Assembly: GCF_001723175.1 (NCBI RefSeq)
Contig: NC_064654.1
Location: 1,674,001 to 1,738,000, forward strand
Length of the DNA stretch: 64,000 nt
Origin: Penicillium oxalicum
Lineage: Eukaryota; Ascomycota; Eurotiomycetes; Eurotiales; Aspergillaceae
Direction of reading: 5' to 3'
Below the pieces are notes generated by a model, which saw only the letters and a program-made list of their open reading frames with translations, searched no databases and had not been told where the DNA came from. Position numbers and translations under genes: made by a program. Numbering within the stretch: position 1 is the first letter of the stretch; each line of letters opens with the position of its first letter. This document shows, piece by piece, positions 1 to 15,311 of this stretch.

Positions 1-3000
1 TTGTTAATTTACAACTAGTAGTCATTCATACTTCATGGACGAACTTTCTATGCTTTCCCTACTCAGATCAGACCCAATGTGCGCTTGCTCACGGAAAGCG
101 TGTCGATCATAATGTGGCTTCTATAAAACAGCTGAAAAGACTATAATCGTATGGAGCCGGCACTATTTCGGTAAATATTTGTATTGCAAGAGCCTCTATT
201 TATTTCTCCCTTGAAATTCCAAGACATCTTCAATGCAGAATGTAAGGGACTCATATGCAAAACCAAAAGGATATCATACAACAAATATCGTAGCTTTGAA
301 CAAGCTCGCAAATGTTAGTGCAGAAGGCTTCGATTAGAGCACCCCCGCCAAAGCTATTCAAAAGGCTTGTGCTCAGTAACCGAGTTCCTACTGTATGCTC
401 AATGATTTTTTTACGCACCGGAAGAAGTGGAAGTACCGCCATACATAGACTTCTAGTCGTGGTTTTCCTATTAGGTATCTTAGTGTTTCGCTGATTGGTC
501 AGAATGGTGACATGCGCATTTACTACAGTAGCTCCTTATTGTATTAAATCCCCTGCCAGTGTTGCCTTTTAAGGTAGTAGTAGTACCTGTCATTGATCTT
601 TAATCACATTTTCAATGGCGGGGTTTGGCCTTCGGTGAACTCGCTCCCATTGATCGATGTATCGATTTTGACTTTTTGAAGGCAGTTGGAACAGATTCAT
701 TATTATTGATTGGCTCGATGAATGTTTCCGTCCACTCAAAGTGTCCAGCGAATGTATAGCTTTGAGAGAGCCAATTTGCCAATTTAATGGCAATTTTTCT
801 CTTGCAGGGAATTTTCCGTAGCCTATGAATCAGCCACACAAGTGGTATATGGACAGCATTAGTCGAAAGTCACGAGACATCAATTAGTTCAAATTTGATG
901 ATCCTTGGTGACCTCGTGTGCTCGCAGGGGATATCTCGAAACGTGCCAGAGTTATATTATGACTGATGGGCCCAGTGTGGAAGCTGCTGACCAGTTGAAC
1001 GACTGGAAGGTATCATTCCATAATTCCATCTCCTCCCGGTGTCTTTGCGTGCCCAGACTCACGATTCACGGATCAGTTGCCATGCGATCAAAGCCTGGTC
1101 ACCGAGTTCACTGCCATCACGCGAATCCACGCATGTCCCAACTTTCGGGGGCAGGAACTCAAGTATGGAGCACTCCTCATGTTTTAGCAGTAAAAAGAAC
1201 CAAAGGAGCAACTATTGTCGAGGCTAATTAGGGTGGGCCAGACCTCTTCGACTCTGATTACTGACGTCATACTTCCCCATCCGGCGACGAACGATTAGTG
1301 GACTTTTCGCACGGACGCACGGACGACGCTCGGGCTTCCGAGCGGCGACTGTATTTGGAGTGAACTTGTGAAGGTGTTCAGTCCGTGTCGCATGTACACA
1401 TGAACAGCACTTCGTAGGTAGTAGCAATGCACCACATACTGATGTAGTATGTACCAAGGGGTGTGCCCGCGATGACGGCGATTCGGGGAGGAGGCGATAG
1501 GTACGGGTGGTGAGAGGCGATGCACATTCCCGACGCCTCGAAAGGGCCATCTTGCATGACGCCCCTCGTGCGCGCGTCACTTCTTCATTTACTTCTTTGT
1601 GTTGTGGAAGTTTCTGACAGGGACGGTATACCCATGCCCCATGCCCATGCAAGCCAACAAGACGGGCCATCAACGCATGTATGTCTGTGCTGCGACGGAA
1701 ATCTCAAGATCCGAGCGGAACACTATTGGATGATGAATGTACGTGCACGCTGGGGTGAGAGGGAACGAGCCATGGAGACGAGATGGGCGTTGAGGCATCC
1801 CGTCGGTATAGTGGCTCCTAGCCAAGCAACTGACGAATGGTTGACCTGACGGCACATCCAGGGTCGGTGCATTTGGCAATTCGGAACAGGACGATGTGTA
1901 TTAGGAAAGTGGAAAATATAGTAATTGCAACTACAGCTGCAGCGATGGGTAAGCCGTCAACCTTTTCTATTGTGGCCGGCCAATCCCTCTTTTACAATCA
2001 TCTCGGGACCCCTTTGGGCCTCTGCGATTTCAAGGTGAAACTGCAGCGTGCAGCCGTGCTCGAGCTTCCGGTGTGTTTCAACGCACTCCCTGCTGTAAAC
2101 ACAAAGGGGTAACAATGTTCACTCCATCCTGTCAACACTGAGAGACCAGAGACGGCAGAGGGGTGAACAACGGGACAAACCTGCAATTCTGCGCTGAGAG
2201 ACATTTCGAGGGTCGTAGGATGCTGGCGCTCGTCGTCATTCTGGCACCGCACCCAAGCTGGAAGTGGGGCGAGACGGGGGGATTCAAGTGGAGAATTCAT
2301 TTGGCTAATGGACAGTTAACGCAGCAGTCGAGGGACGACCATCCTTTTTTTTTGCCTTCTACAATGTTCCCGGCAGTTCGGGTGGGCGTCAGAGTAATTC
2401 AGTCAACTTGCTCGCCCTTGATGGACGAAAGGGTCGCTGCGTCGCTGCCGAGAGCTCTCTAGGGCAACCAGAGGTTCTCATAGGCTCATCCGCATGGCCG
2501 AAGAGCAAATGAGGACGGGGGACTCGATGAACCCACACGGACATTGCCTGTCCTTATCAGAACGACCAAGTGATAATATCACCGTCCGCAGTACTGGGGA
2601 ACCAGGCAGTGGAAATTCAATATTCAGTTTACGTACCGTACGTCCGTGATTGAGAAATCTAGTCCTGTCCAGCCTATTCGTAGTCCTGGTCGTCGTGAGG
2701 TGCTGCTCGTGGCTGAAAAGGGCACCTGAGCGGATCATCACCCCCCGGCAAAACAGGATTGTCGCTGAAGGAAGGATTCATCTTACGGACCGAGCAACCA
2801 TGGTCCCAGTGGTCTCGTCGGTGACGCTTCATCAACAGAGCCCGGCACCGTGAGTTTGCTGCAAAGAAGGTAGTTGCCGTTGCGACCGCTGAAACGGAGA
2901 GAACGAGGAGTATCACTCCACCGTTGACCATCAGGGCCCAAGCGTGCTTTGTACATGCATAGGGGGTTTGGAGTTTGTTGATTGATGCGCAGTCGAGCGG

Positions 3001-4739
3001 GCGCGGGCAGGTTTGATTTCCATTCGTCTCCTGTCCGCGAAGTAGCCCAGAGTAAGCGATGAGACCAACTGACCGGGCAGCTTGTCCCGGTCGTGCGCAA
3101 CTGGATGCATCGACGAGAAGGCAGCGCACCCGACAGAACCATGTACATAGTGCTCAGTTGCGTTTAACTGTACAGGCAGGTGCTGAGGACATGGAGGGCT
3201 TGGCGCTGGGCAGAAATTGCCACATTGGCCGATTGACCTCGAAATGATGGACACGCCATCGCATCGATCCATGCTGGGCCCGTAATTTCTTGAAGTTTCG
3301 CCCCCCCCCCACCGATACCGTAGGATGGCTATGTACCTCACGACGTATGTACAGTAGATGATCCAGGTGTAGATCCCACAACGGACCACTGCCTGCCTTT
3401 CGCATCCGTCTGCAACAAGACATGGAATCGGAGACTCGGACGGTCGAGAACTAGAAACACACGATCCGTCGGATAGCTGGCCGAAGCAGCGGGATCTCAG
3501 CGCCATGGTTCCTGTCTGTCATCATGAACTCGAATGGACACTGTGTACGCCTTGAGTCTCGTCCCCGAGCGCCGAAGACCAAGTTCATGATGAAATCGTC
3601 GCCCGTACCGGTCGTCGTCCCTTGGACCATCGCCAGCATGGTTTGTTACATGGTGAGGTAGTTCCCAGCCGGAGAAGCTGACCCAGGGTGGAGTCCAGTC
3701 GAGCCCGACGACTTCATTTGAAGGTCCCAGAATGGTCTAGCTCGACATGTGCGCAAAGTCTAACCACATTCCCACCAACTTACCAAGTCACCATCATCGA
3801 CAACCTGCGGGAATCCGTAACTGTATCGTTACCATCCCGCCATGCCCGTAGTCCGGATGTAATGGTGTCTGTACTGTACATGTGTACCACTGCACCAGGT
3901 GTCCCGTGTTGCTGTGACGCCACAGGCCCTCCAAGCCTGAGGCTGCGGAAGAAGCGGGCATGATGACACGATGTGGTACGCGCCTCATACGGGGTTGACT
4001 TTACCGTCCGCACTCTCCCCCTCAGACACTGTACTGTACTGTATTGTCCGAGCCGTGCTGAGGCCGATACCGTCGCTCAGGACTCGGACCACCCGCTGAG
4101 GCGAACTGGCCCATTGACTGGTGACGAACCAAAAGGGGACATCAAGCAAGTATGGAAGATCGGACATTTCGAAACGTTAGAGGACTCTCACTATCGACAT
4201 GCTCCATGGAAGATCCGAGACCTCATCCTCATCTCTTCAGGAGCGAATCTCTCTGACTGATCTGCTGCTGCCTCTCGTAAGCCAAAAAAAAAAAAAAAAA
4301 ACACGCGTTGGTGTTCGAACAAATACATTGGCAGACGTGCATATCGAGGTACAGGAGTTGTCCCACCTGCGTCTCCCACTTTTCCCTCGGCGAGAACTCG
4401 AGTATTATTGCCCCCCCCCTTTTTTTTATTTTTTTTTTCTTCTCTCCCAACTCTCGAGTCCGAAGATCGCTTTCTGCCCACGGTCTCGGTGGTCCCCCTC
4501 CCTGATCGGTTAGGACACGGCGTGGAGTCTGAACCAGCCTAGAGATCGCCGCGCACTGGGCACTGCCCGTACTGGACACAGTCGGGGCTCTCGGCGCCCT
4601 CTCCACCAAAGCCCAACTCGAGTCATTCTACGATTCTTGCGGGAACCCGGACCACTGCTCGACATCGTGACATTATTCCTCAACCCTCATCCCGACCTCA
4701 TCTTCCCAACCTCCCCTCCTTCTCAACCGCTTCTTTCCT

Positions 4740-4774
<35 letters not shown>

Positions 4775-4988
4775 TTCCCCTCTCTCTCGTCACCTCATAC
4801 TCGAGAACCGTCCTACTCATCTCGTTACCGTCCATCTCAGACCATTTGAACCATCGTCACAACGGCACGACCGTTTATGCCGGTACACTCCTTCTGAACT
4901 TGCTCGCCTTCCTCCGATTTCGCTATATTCCTGGCACACCCCCTCTTTGCCGGATGACCACGATTGACCATCCCTCACATCTCCCACC
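1..4988. other. Gene-free left flank
   Basis: No coding region can be supported here. Open frames are short (at most about 150 codons), overlap on both strands, lack recognisable motifs, and many begin at non-ATG codons. The DNA carries scattered homopolymers (C10 at 3301-3310; an A run near 4285; C9 followed by T-rich tracts at 4411-4440). The last 500 bases become pyrimidine-rich, as expected upstream of a fungal promoter. A non-coding RNA cannot be excluded by eye. Confidence 0.6.
4741..4772 (+). repeat. 32-nt poly-C homopolymer
   Basis: An uninterrupted run of 32 C residues lies in a pyrimidine-rich stretch about 220 bp upstream of the kinase TATA box and about 680 bp upstream of its ATG. 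It is the longest homopolymer in the window. Run length is likely unstable and hard to sequence, so the exact count should not be trusted. Confidence 0.95.
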
Positions 4989-5448
4989 TATATATAGAAG
5001 CGCCTTACGGTCGCAATTATTGGGAATCCCGTCTGCGTCCCCACGGTCCAGGGGAAATCCCGAGTCGCTCGTGCGGTAGCCGGTCTACCTTCCCATCGTC
5101 GCTGCATTTCTCCTCCGGGCGTGTTCGACACCTGCAACCCCTCCCTTCTGGCGGGCCCGTTGTCCGGTACACACGGGCGCCCGCAAGTCCACCACTGCGT
5201 CCCTGCCTTGCACTCAAAAGTAATGCCGGTTCATTCTTGCGTGCTTGCCTGAGCCTTTAATCTGCTCCTCCTGAATCGACGTCGAACCGACCGGACCTTT
5301 GGACCCATGTGTGAAGAGGACCATGCTTCACGGTAACTTCGGCGAACTCGGCCCGTATCCCTGATCCTTTTCTTGCAAGAAAAGCCAACCCTTCACCTTC
5401 CGAAGGGAAACAAAAACACCCCGGGCAGAAACAAGAAGGACACTGGTG
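4989..5448 (+). promoter_or_regulatory. TATA box and 5' leader of the CAMKK-type kinase
   Basis: TATATATA at 4989-4996 is a good TATA element. If transcription starts roughly 30-100 bases downstream, the kinase mRNA has a leader of about 350-430 nt. That leader contains three short upstream ORFs. The TATA assignment is by position and sequence only; no start site is mapped. Confidence 0.5.
5223..5364 (+). other. Three uORFs in the kinase leader
   Basis: Three ATG-initiated ORFs lie between the TATA box and the kinase start: 5223-5252 (9 aa), 5307-5336 (9 aa) and 5323-5364 (13 aa). The second and third overlap in different frames. All terminate before the main ATG at 5449, so they would act as cis translational inhibitors relieved by re-initiation, if they lie in the transcript. 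No conserved peptide is recognised. Confidence 0.5.
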
Positions 5449-8400
5449 ATGACAGATCACACGAGGTTCTCGGTGCGAGTAGACGACGCCGACGAGGCGT
5501 CCCCTCGGTATGGTGGCGCCGAAGACTCTCCGAGTCATCTGCGTCGATCCGAGGATATCAAAACCACCCGGCCTCACGGAACCGCCTCCGCCGGCGCCGT
5601 CGACGACAAATCGGGAACCCGCACGACGACGAAACAAGCGCCCCTCCCCTTTACGGCCGCCGACCTGTCCGAAGCCCAGAAGACTTTGCGCCAAGCGTTC
5701 CCTCATGTATACAACTCGTCACGCGCCCCATCCACCCGGTCATCTTCAAGCTCATTGCAGGCACTGAATGAAGACACCGTGGTGGATGCCCGCTCTCAGC
5801 TGGGCAACCTGGGACGTGCCTCGCGACGGTCTTCGCGACACTCCGACCATCAAGCCGAATATCCTGTCTACCCTGATCAATCCTATGCGTCGTTGCAATC
5901 GCAGGTTCATCCAACCTGGGGTCTACCACCGCATCTGCGGTCGCACAGCACCCACTCCACGCCTGCTTCTGCAGAACCCCTGCCGCGGTTCTCTCGTACC
6001 GCCCGCACGGCGGGCAATACCCCAGTATCTAGCCCCGGGCTCTTTTCAATGAGAAGTTCGCGCTCGACGCCGCTTGGTTCCGACGAGGAGGGTCCCTTGA
6101 GCAGTCCTTACCTGCACCCGTCGCATCTGCAGCCGCCCAAGGAGACCCACACGGCCGAGGTCGACCGTGATTCGAAGACGGGAAACAAGCTCATCAACCA
6201 GTATGAGATTCTGGAAGAGCTCGGTCGCGGTGAACATGGCAAGGTCAAGTTAGGTCAGCATGTGACCACGAAACAAAAAGTCGCGATCAAAATCGTGCAG
6301 CGTTACTCCAAACGCCGCCGCTTAGGGAAGCTGGGCAACCCTGAAGACAAGGTGAAGAAAGAGGTGGCCATTCTCAAGAAGGCACGGCATCCGAATGTGG
6401 TCAGCCTGTTAGAAGTCATCGATGACCCCAATCGACAAAAAGTCTATATCGTCTTGGAATACGTGGAAAATGGAGAGATTGTGTGGCGCAAAAAGGGCCT
6501 GCGTGAGATCGTCCACGTCGACAAACTCCGACTCGAACGCGAGCAAAGTGGCGTACCCGACACGCCCGCATTTATCGAAGAAAGCCAACAGTTCATTCGA
6601 ACAGCGCAGCACCTTCGTCGTCAACGTGAAAAGGCGCGAGAGAAGATCGAGGCACAGGCCGCTGATGCCCAACAAGGACCAATCCCCGCATGGAGTCTTG
6701 AGCACGGCGCCGAGTCCTCAGACGAGGAAGACGACGGCCTTGTCCTCACCGTGAAACGGACCAGTTCTCGGACAAATCGTTCAAATGCACCGGCGGACGA
6801 CCACGCACCCAATCATCTCTCCACACAGGACGCTCTGGCAGCGGTCGAGGGGAGCATGTACGGCGCCTACATGGACTACCCCTTTGAGCGACGCTTCAGC
6901 ACGGCATCGAGCAGCCTGGGATACCCGCCGTCGGAACCGGAGTGGTCTGCCGATGCGGATGACTTGGCATACGTTCCCTGTTTGACCATCACAGAGGCGC
7001 GCAACGCTTTCCGCGACTCGGTCCTTGGACTGGAGTACCTTCATTATCAAGGCATCATCCACCGAGACATCAAGCCGGCCAACCTCTTGGTCACCGCTAG
7101 CCACCGTGTGAAGATTTCCGACTTCGGCGTCTCTTACCTCGGGCGCCCGATGCGGGACGAGGAAGAAGAACAGGTAGGGGAAACCGATGCCACGGAGCTC
7201 GACGACGCGCGTGAGTTGTCCAAAACCGTGGGAACTCCCGCTTTCTACGCCCCAGAGCTTTGCTACACAGGCGACGATTACATTGACAACATTGGAGCGG
7301 TGCCCAAGATCACCGGCGCCATCGATGTCTGGTCTTTGGGGGTTACTTTGTACGGAATGATCTTCGGCCGTCTACCATTCCTTTCCGATGATGAGTACAG
7401 CATGTTCCAAACAATTGTGAAGAAAGAGGTCTTTGTCCCCAGAAAGCGACTTGTGCCCGTCATGGATGAGAACTTCTCTAGCTCAAGTCACCGGTATTAC
7501 CGCCAAGATAATGAACTCACATACGAGGACATTGACGATGAGCTGTACGATCTTCTGCATCGCCTCTTGACCAAGGACCCTGTCAAGCGGATCACTCTCA
7601 AGGAGATCAAACATCATCCGTGGACCCTGAAAGGGCTGCCTAACCCGCAGGCCTGGGTCGAGGAGACCGATCCCGGGTACCAGAGTAAGGGCAAGAGGAT
7701 CGAGGTCTCGAATGAGGAGGTTACCAGTGCCGTCAGCAAAGTTCCTTTCATTCAGCGGGTGCGATCGAATGTGGCGAAGTGGTTCTCTGGCCGGTCCAAG
7801 GACAAAGACGGTCACAAACATGGATCCAACCACTCCTCCGATACCCTGTCGTCTATGTCAAGCACAAGCACCTTTGGAAAGACCTCACGAGACAGCCGTC
7901 GGTCCAGTCTGCGTGGGGATGAGGAAATGTATCGGTCGTGCAAGCAGATTTCCCATGGGGAACACCCTCTTGCCCAAAGCGTGACGGCCAGTCCCGTGGA
8001 CGACAGTGCACCGTGGGCTTCCTATTTTGATACCCTGCCCGGCGCAGTGCAGAAGCCCACGTCTCCGGGCGCAGCCACATTACCGACCAGACCGGGCCCT
8101 CCGCGTCGTGCAAAGTCATCCATGTCCACTGCCGAATCGACCAAGACCGTCAGACAATCCACAGCAGACTCTACATACTCTCATTCCCGAAACAGCACCC
8201 ATTCAATTATCGAGGCCCTTGGCACCACTAATTTTGGAAGTCTGCTCAGCGGCGCCAGCCGGCGTGTCTTCACAGGAAGTCGCAGTCGGCGGGGTTCCCT
8301 TTCTGGCGATGCGGCCTGCGTACCTGCTCTGGACCAGGAATGCCATGCCGAACCGAGTCTCGCTTTGAGCAATGCATCGGCAGTCGGCCAAGTGCGAACG

Positions 8401-9081
8401 ACTGGTCTTTGGCATACATCCTCTGATTCCCCAACCGAGGACTCCGCGTTGGCACCTGCCCATCGACGGAATCGTTCTCAGCAATTAGTGGGCAAGACGT
8501 CAGCGGAGTCCTTTCACCTGACTCGGAACGCGCTCATTCGCCGCCGGCGAAGCGATGCTCACGCGGGCTTAGACGAGGCCCATTCTTTGGCCCACCGAGT
8601 AGACTATGCAATGTACTCGACCGAGTCTCTGGCGCTTCCTCCCGTGGCTCCTCTCGCTCACGTGGCCGTCCCGGAACCTGTCTCCTCTGCTGATGCTGCA
8701 AACACCCTTATGAACAAATCAATCCCCTCTGCGGGGACAATTTCGTCCTCCTCGGCCGATGACTTTACTAGCGGAATGTCCCAAAGCGCGTCTCATCCAA
8801 GCATTCCATCTGTCGTGTCAGGCGCGTCCTCCCTCTCCGGTGACGGGGTGTATGCGGGTACTCGGGAGAAGGAAGGGGAGGCCACCAGCCCCATCCCATC
8901 GATCCTGCGCACCGGCGAGACCGTCAAAGCTCGCCCGCTCGGCTCTCCGCGTCCCGAAGAGGATGAGTCTAGGTACTACTGTGACGATGAGAACGAGACC
9001 GATTCCGATGACGAGGTTCTCATTATTGGTCGCAAGAAACCAATTTCCAAACCGATCGTCCCCCCGGATTCCAGATCCTAA
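5449..9081 (+). CDS. Ser/Thr protein kinase, SNF1-activating/CaMKK family (Sak1/Ssp1-like)
   Basis: Intronless, 1210 aa. The first ATG is at 5449; an in-frame GTG just before it is not needed. A Ser-rich disordered N-terminus (1-250) precedes a kinase domain at about 252-725. Visible kinase motifs are the Gly-rich loop GRGEHGKV (259-266), the catalytic Lys in VAIKIV (281), HRDIKPANLL with Asp540, DFG with Asp558, and an activation segment TPAFYAPEL. About 150 residues are inserted after the hinge (EYVENGEIVW), rich in charged and Ser residues, before the helix leading to HRD. A long Ser/Thr-rich tail follows. This layout is typical of fungal upstream kinases of SNF1/AMPK and of S. pombe Ssp1, which phosphorylate the T-loop of Snf1 in the response to glucose limitation and Ca2+ stress. 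The family call rests on domain motifs; the exact orthologue among Sak1/Tos3/Elm1 is not resolved. uORFs in the leader suggest translational control. Confidence 0.9.
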   Translation: MTDHTRFSVRVDDADEASPRYGGAEDSPSHLRRSEDIKTTRPHGTASAGAVDDKSGTRTTTKQAPLPFTAADLSEAQKTLRQAFPHVYNSSRAPSTRSSSSSLQALNEDTVVDARSQLGNLGRASRRSSRHSDHQAEYPVYPDQSYASLQSQVHPTWGLPPHLRSHSTHSTPASAEPLPRFSRTARTAGNTPVSSPGLFSMRSSRSTPLGSDEEGPLSSPYLHPSHLQPPKETHTAEVDRDSKTGNKLINQYEILEELGRGEHGKVKLGQHVTTKQKVAIKIVQRYSKRRRLGKLGNPEDKVKKEVAILKKARHPNVVSLLEVIDDPNRQKVYIVLEYVENGEIVWRKKGLREIVHVDKLRLEREQSGVPDTPAFIEESQQFIRTAQHLRRQREKAREKIEAQAADAQQGPIPAWSLEHGAESSDEEDDGLVLTVKRTSSRTNRSNAPADDHAPNHLSTQDALAAVEGSMYGAYMDYPFERRFSTASSSLGYPPSEPEWSADADDLAYVPCLTITEARNAFRDSVLGLEYLHYQGIIHRDIKPANLLVTASHRVKISDFGVSYLGRPMRDEEEEQVGETDATELDDARELSKTVGTPAFYAPELCYTGDDYIDNIGAVPKITGAIDVWSLGVTLYGMIFGRLPFLSDDEYSMFQTIVKKEVFVPRKRLVPVMDENFSSSSHRYYRQDNELTYEDIDDELYDLLHRLLTKDPVKRITLKEIKHHPWTLKGLPNPQAWVEETDPGYQSKGKRIEVSNEEVTSAVSKVPFIQRVRSNVAKWFSGRSKDKDGHKHGSNHSSDTLSSMSSTSTFGKTSRDSRRSSLRGDEEMYRSCKQISHGEHPLAQSVTASPVDDSAPWASYFDTLPGAVQKPTSPGAATLPTRPGPPRRAKSSMSTAESTKTVRQSTADSTYSHSRNSTHSIIEALGTTNFGSLLSGASRRVFTGSRSRRGSLSGDAACVPALDQECHAEPSLALSNASAVGQVRTTGLWHTSSDSPTEDSALAPAHRRNRSQQLVGKTSAESFHLTRNALIRRRRSDAHAGLDEAHSLAHRVDYAMYSTESLALPPVAPLAHVAVPEPVSSADAANTLMNKSIPSAGTISSSSADDFTSGMSQSASHPSIPSVVSGASSLSGDGVYAGTREKEGEATSPIPSILRTGETVKARPLGSPRPEEDESRYYCDDENETDSDDEVLIIGRKKPISKPIVPPDSRS

Positions 9082-11991
<2,910 letters not shown>

Positions 11992-14900
11992 ACAGAGCCC
12001 TCCCGAAGATAGAGGAGTATCTGTGTACGCGAAACCGCCCTCACACGTTGACTCTGATTTATTACCAATCACAATTGAATACTTGGGTATCCAGCGCGAG
12101 GGAAAATCCCCATGCATCATCGTTCATCATCGTATGCAGTAAACCCCGCAGGTACTGCGAGTGTATACTAGAAGGAGCGTGTCTTGCGAAGGGAAATCGG
12201 TCATCAAGCAGGGATTCTGGTTTGCAGCCGTGCCAGCACATCCTCCACTTTGATGTGCCAAACTTAGATCCAGATCGAGACTTTGAATCAAAACACGATC
12301 GCAGCGCAGCGCAATCCACTTGCCTTTGAGCAGGCAGAAAAGGCGCCGCGTATCGGTTCCCATTAAGGCTGGAGACTCCACCTCGGCGTACCGGGTTGAG
12401 ACTGAAAGAGGTGAAATGCTGGCCCAAAAATAGATAGTCGGTAGACTGCCCGGTGTCAGGTATAGCTTGCCCAATTCGATTATATCGTCAGGTCCAGGGC
12501 TGGTCGTGGGCCCCCCGCGAGCCACCGTCTATCTTCGAAACCTTAATCGCACTTAGCACCAAATGAGTTTCTCTGAAGGAGATGGGAAGGCAACAGTATT
12601 ATTTCATACAAGGGAAACCCTTAAAAATAACTCCATTCTCCATTTAGGCACCGATCAAAACACGGGCTCCCGACCTTTATCGAGGTGCGATGGAGCTGGA
12701 GTAATGGATATCGGGATTCCTTCATACGGTCAAGGCTTAGATTGTGTGCCCTGACAGCATTTTTAGAGACGGGAAACAGGTCAGGCAGCTAAGGTCATTC
12801 CGGCGGGCATCATACTGTGCCTTTGATGACGCGGTGCCCTTCAAGTGAGTGGTAGGTAAATTTCCAGAAAGATCAGTATCTGACAGGAATCAATCCACGA
12901 TTTGGGGGTAAGAGGACATCGAATATGGTTCTTTCTAGTCATGACTCGTGAGACCCTCAAGAAGTGGATAATTACATGAACTGTGACCAGAATCCGGAGA
13001 TAGCACAGGCTAAGCATTTTGTCCAGTCTACTACTGCCTGACCTCGAGCGAGATCTCACCGTTCACTGCGTACATAAAGTATGTCCTGTACTCACTACTC
13101 AGGCTCTCCACCGCAGCGCCCAAGCTTGGAAAGGGGTTGACTCTGTCGGTAAATACACGTGACGTAGGCACCGCGTCGCGAATTCATCGAGCACGTCACA
13201 CGTTCCGCGGGTGCCATTTCTCATGTGGGCTGTAGGGCAGTGCAAGGCAAGGCAGAATCCAGCTTTTTGACGCTGGATCTCTGCCTTGTCCTCGGGAAGC
13301 GAGGCTATTGGACAACGGCAGTTGGGACATCCATTCTAATGAAACTCGTATAACAGAAAAAAAAACAAAAAAGAGAAAGAAAGAAACTTGTAATACTACT
13401 TGTTCATATTGATTGCTGTGTCACCGCGGTGTCGGGTTGGACTCGGTGAGATCCGTGACTGGTAGTAGTTACGGACTTGTAGGAGTAACGGACTACTTCA
13501 CAACACCGATGTACCCGTCACACACGATAGCAGTCCCCCCCCCCCCAGAAGACGGGGAAACTCGCTCAGACCAATGAGCATCAGCGGACCAGGGGGAGAG
13601 ATGCAGCACTTGGCTTGTGAGGCTGTGCAAGCATAAGCTAAAAAGAAGGGCCCCATTACCCACTGCCTATTTGCCCAGTCATGTCGAATGGTATCCACTC
13701 CCTCGACGTGAGTGGGATATCACTACTCCACCCAGCCGCAAGTAGAAGTCGACGAAACCCTTGTTTTCTTCTTTTTTTCCCCTTGTCTCTTCGACCTTGT
13801 TGGGCCTCCTCGCTTCAGACGGGAATTGGCAGTCTCGTGGTGATCAGAAGAGGATCTGGCTCCGTTCAGGGACAAGCAGCATCATTAGGCGCCGAGGGCT
13901 CTGTTCGGCATCCCCGTTGCGCCAGCGCTCATTGCGCACCAAGAGGGGGCTCAAGTGAATCATGGATGCTGTCTTTTAGTGCTCATCTGTGATCGTACTA
14001 GTCCAGTCCGTGCAGTCGGGGACACGATAGTGGGGGGGGGAGGGAGTGGAATGGAATGGGAAGAGAAAGGTCGAAGAAGCAAGACCGTAGCGAACCTGAT
14101 CCAACCTCTGAATCGAAGCCGGACGAGAGGACGAGACGACGAGAGGAGGGACCTGATCGTCTGCAGGTGTGCCAGATGTTCCTAGTCGAAAGCTTACATA
14201 GGAGCGGGAAAAAAAATGAGATCTAGATCATACTCCAAGTCGTCACATGCTGACAATCTGTACATGGGCTGAGGACTCTCATACACCACGACTTCCATCA
14301 GGAGGTACTTGGTACGGCAGTAGCACCGTGACGGTAGTATAGTACTAGTCCACCACTTCATGTACAAGTATCCCCAGTACCCGCCAGTGGCCTCGTCGCG
14401 GAGGTGCAATTCTGCTGGAGCAGGTCCGATAGAAAGAGAATTCTATCTAGGACGAGGCTGATCAGACTCATCTCAACCTCGACTCGAGGGGAGATTGATG
14501 TTCCGTCTTATCGTCCACACCGGGAAGCCTCAACGTGGCGTCGCGACTGTCAACCCTCGCGCAAAGGGCTGACCCAAGGACGCACTCGTCCATGGTTTGT
14601 CGCATTGGTCCGTACCTCACGACTGCACGCACGCAGTCCCGGTGGGTCTTTTCAGGCGCCAAGAATCGCAGAAGTCGTACATTTACTTCAATAATGAGCC
14701 CACTCTTGATTTCATCCCGTCCACGTTGGAAAATCCGCGCAAGACCGACTCCCCCCTCCTTCCTTCTCCTCCAGAAGAAAACTCCCACCATCACAAACGC
14801 GCACTTCTTGCCGAATCCGTCCAACGAGCCATATCAGCAGCCTCTCTCGGTAACGAATCCACCCTTTCTTCCCATCTTCCTGTCCTGACTCAGACCGCCT

Positions 14901-15311
14901 TGCGCACGTGCGGTGACCGTTCAGATCGTGGGACCCTCCGTTATCACCACTCGGTACCACCGTCATTAATATTCCCCGTCATCTCCATCTTCCCCGGCCA
15001 CTGGGTCTGCTTCGAGAGTCGTAGATGATGCGCCCACCCCGTTGAGTCCGGGCAGCTCATTTTTCTTTTTTTGTGTGTGTTTGTGTTTGATGTGTGCGCT
15101 AGTCTCATTGCTGGGAACCTGACCTGCCTGGGACAACGGTTATATTGCACCTTCTTCGCCCGTTGGGCGTAGCCGCCGCGCCGCTTCTACCTCCCTGATC
15201 TGTGTGCTCCTGCTTGCGCCGGCCCCCGTGTCGCGCTGTCTGCCTGTTCATTACTCGTTCCCTTCCTGTACAACACTTGGGGTTGAGATCGTGCAAGTCG
15301 GCTGCTCCATC
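11992..15311. other. 3.3 kb gene-free region upstream of crzA
   Basis: No supportable ORF. It contains an A-rich patch near 13360-13390, C12 at 13535-13546 and G9 at 14032-14040. From about 14690 the + strand becomes pyrimidine-rich, followed by a T/GT tract (15061-15092). That composition is typical of the promoter and leader of a regulatory gene, so much of this is probably the crzA control region. A non-coding transcript is possible but not visible. Confidence 0.5.

Noticed and set aside
905..1231. 108-codon frame in the left flank
   Set aside because: Starts at GTG, overlaps other frames, no motif, no promoter-like context.
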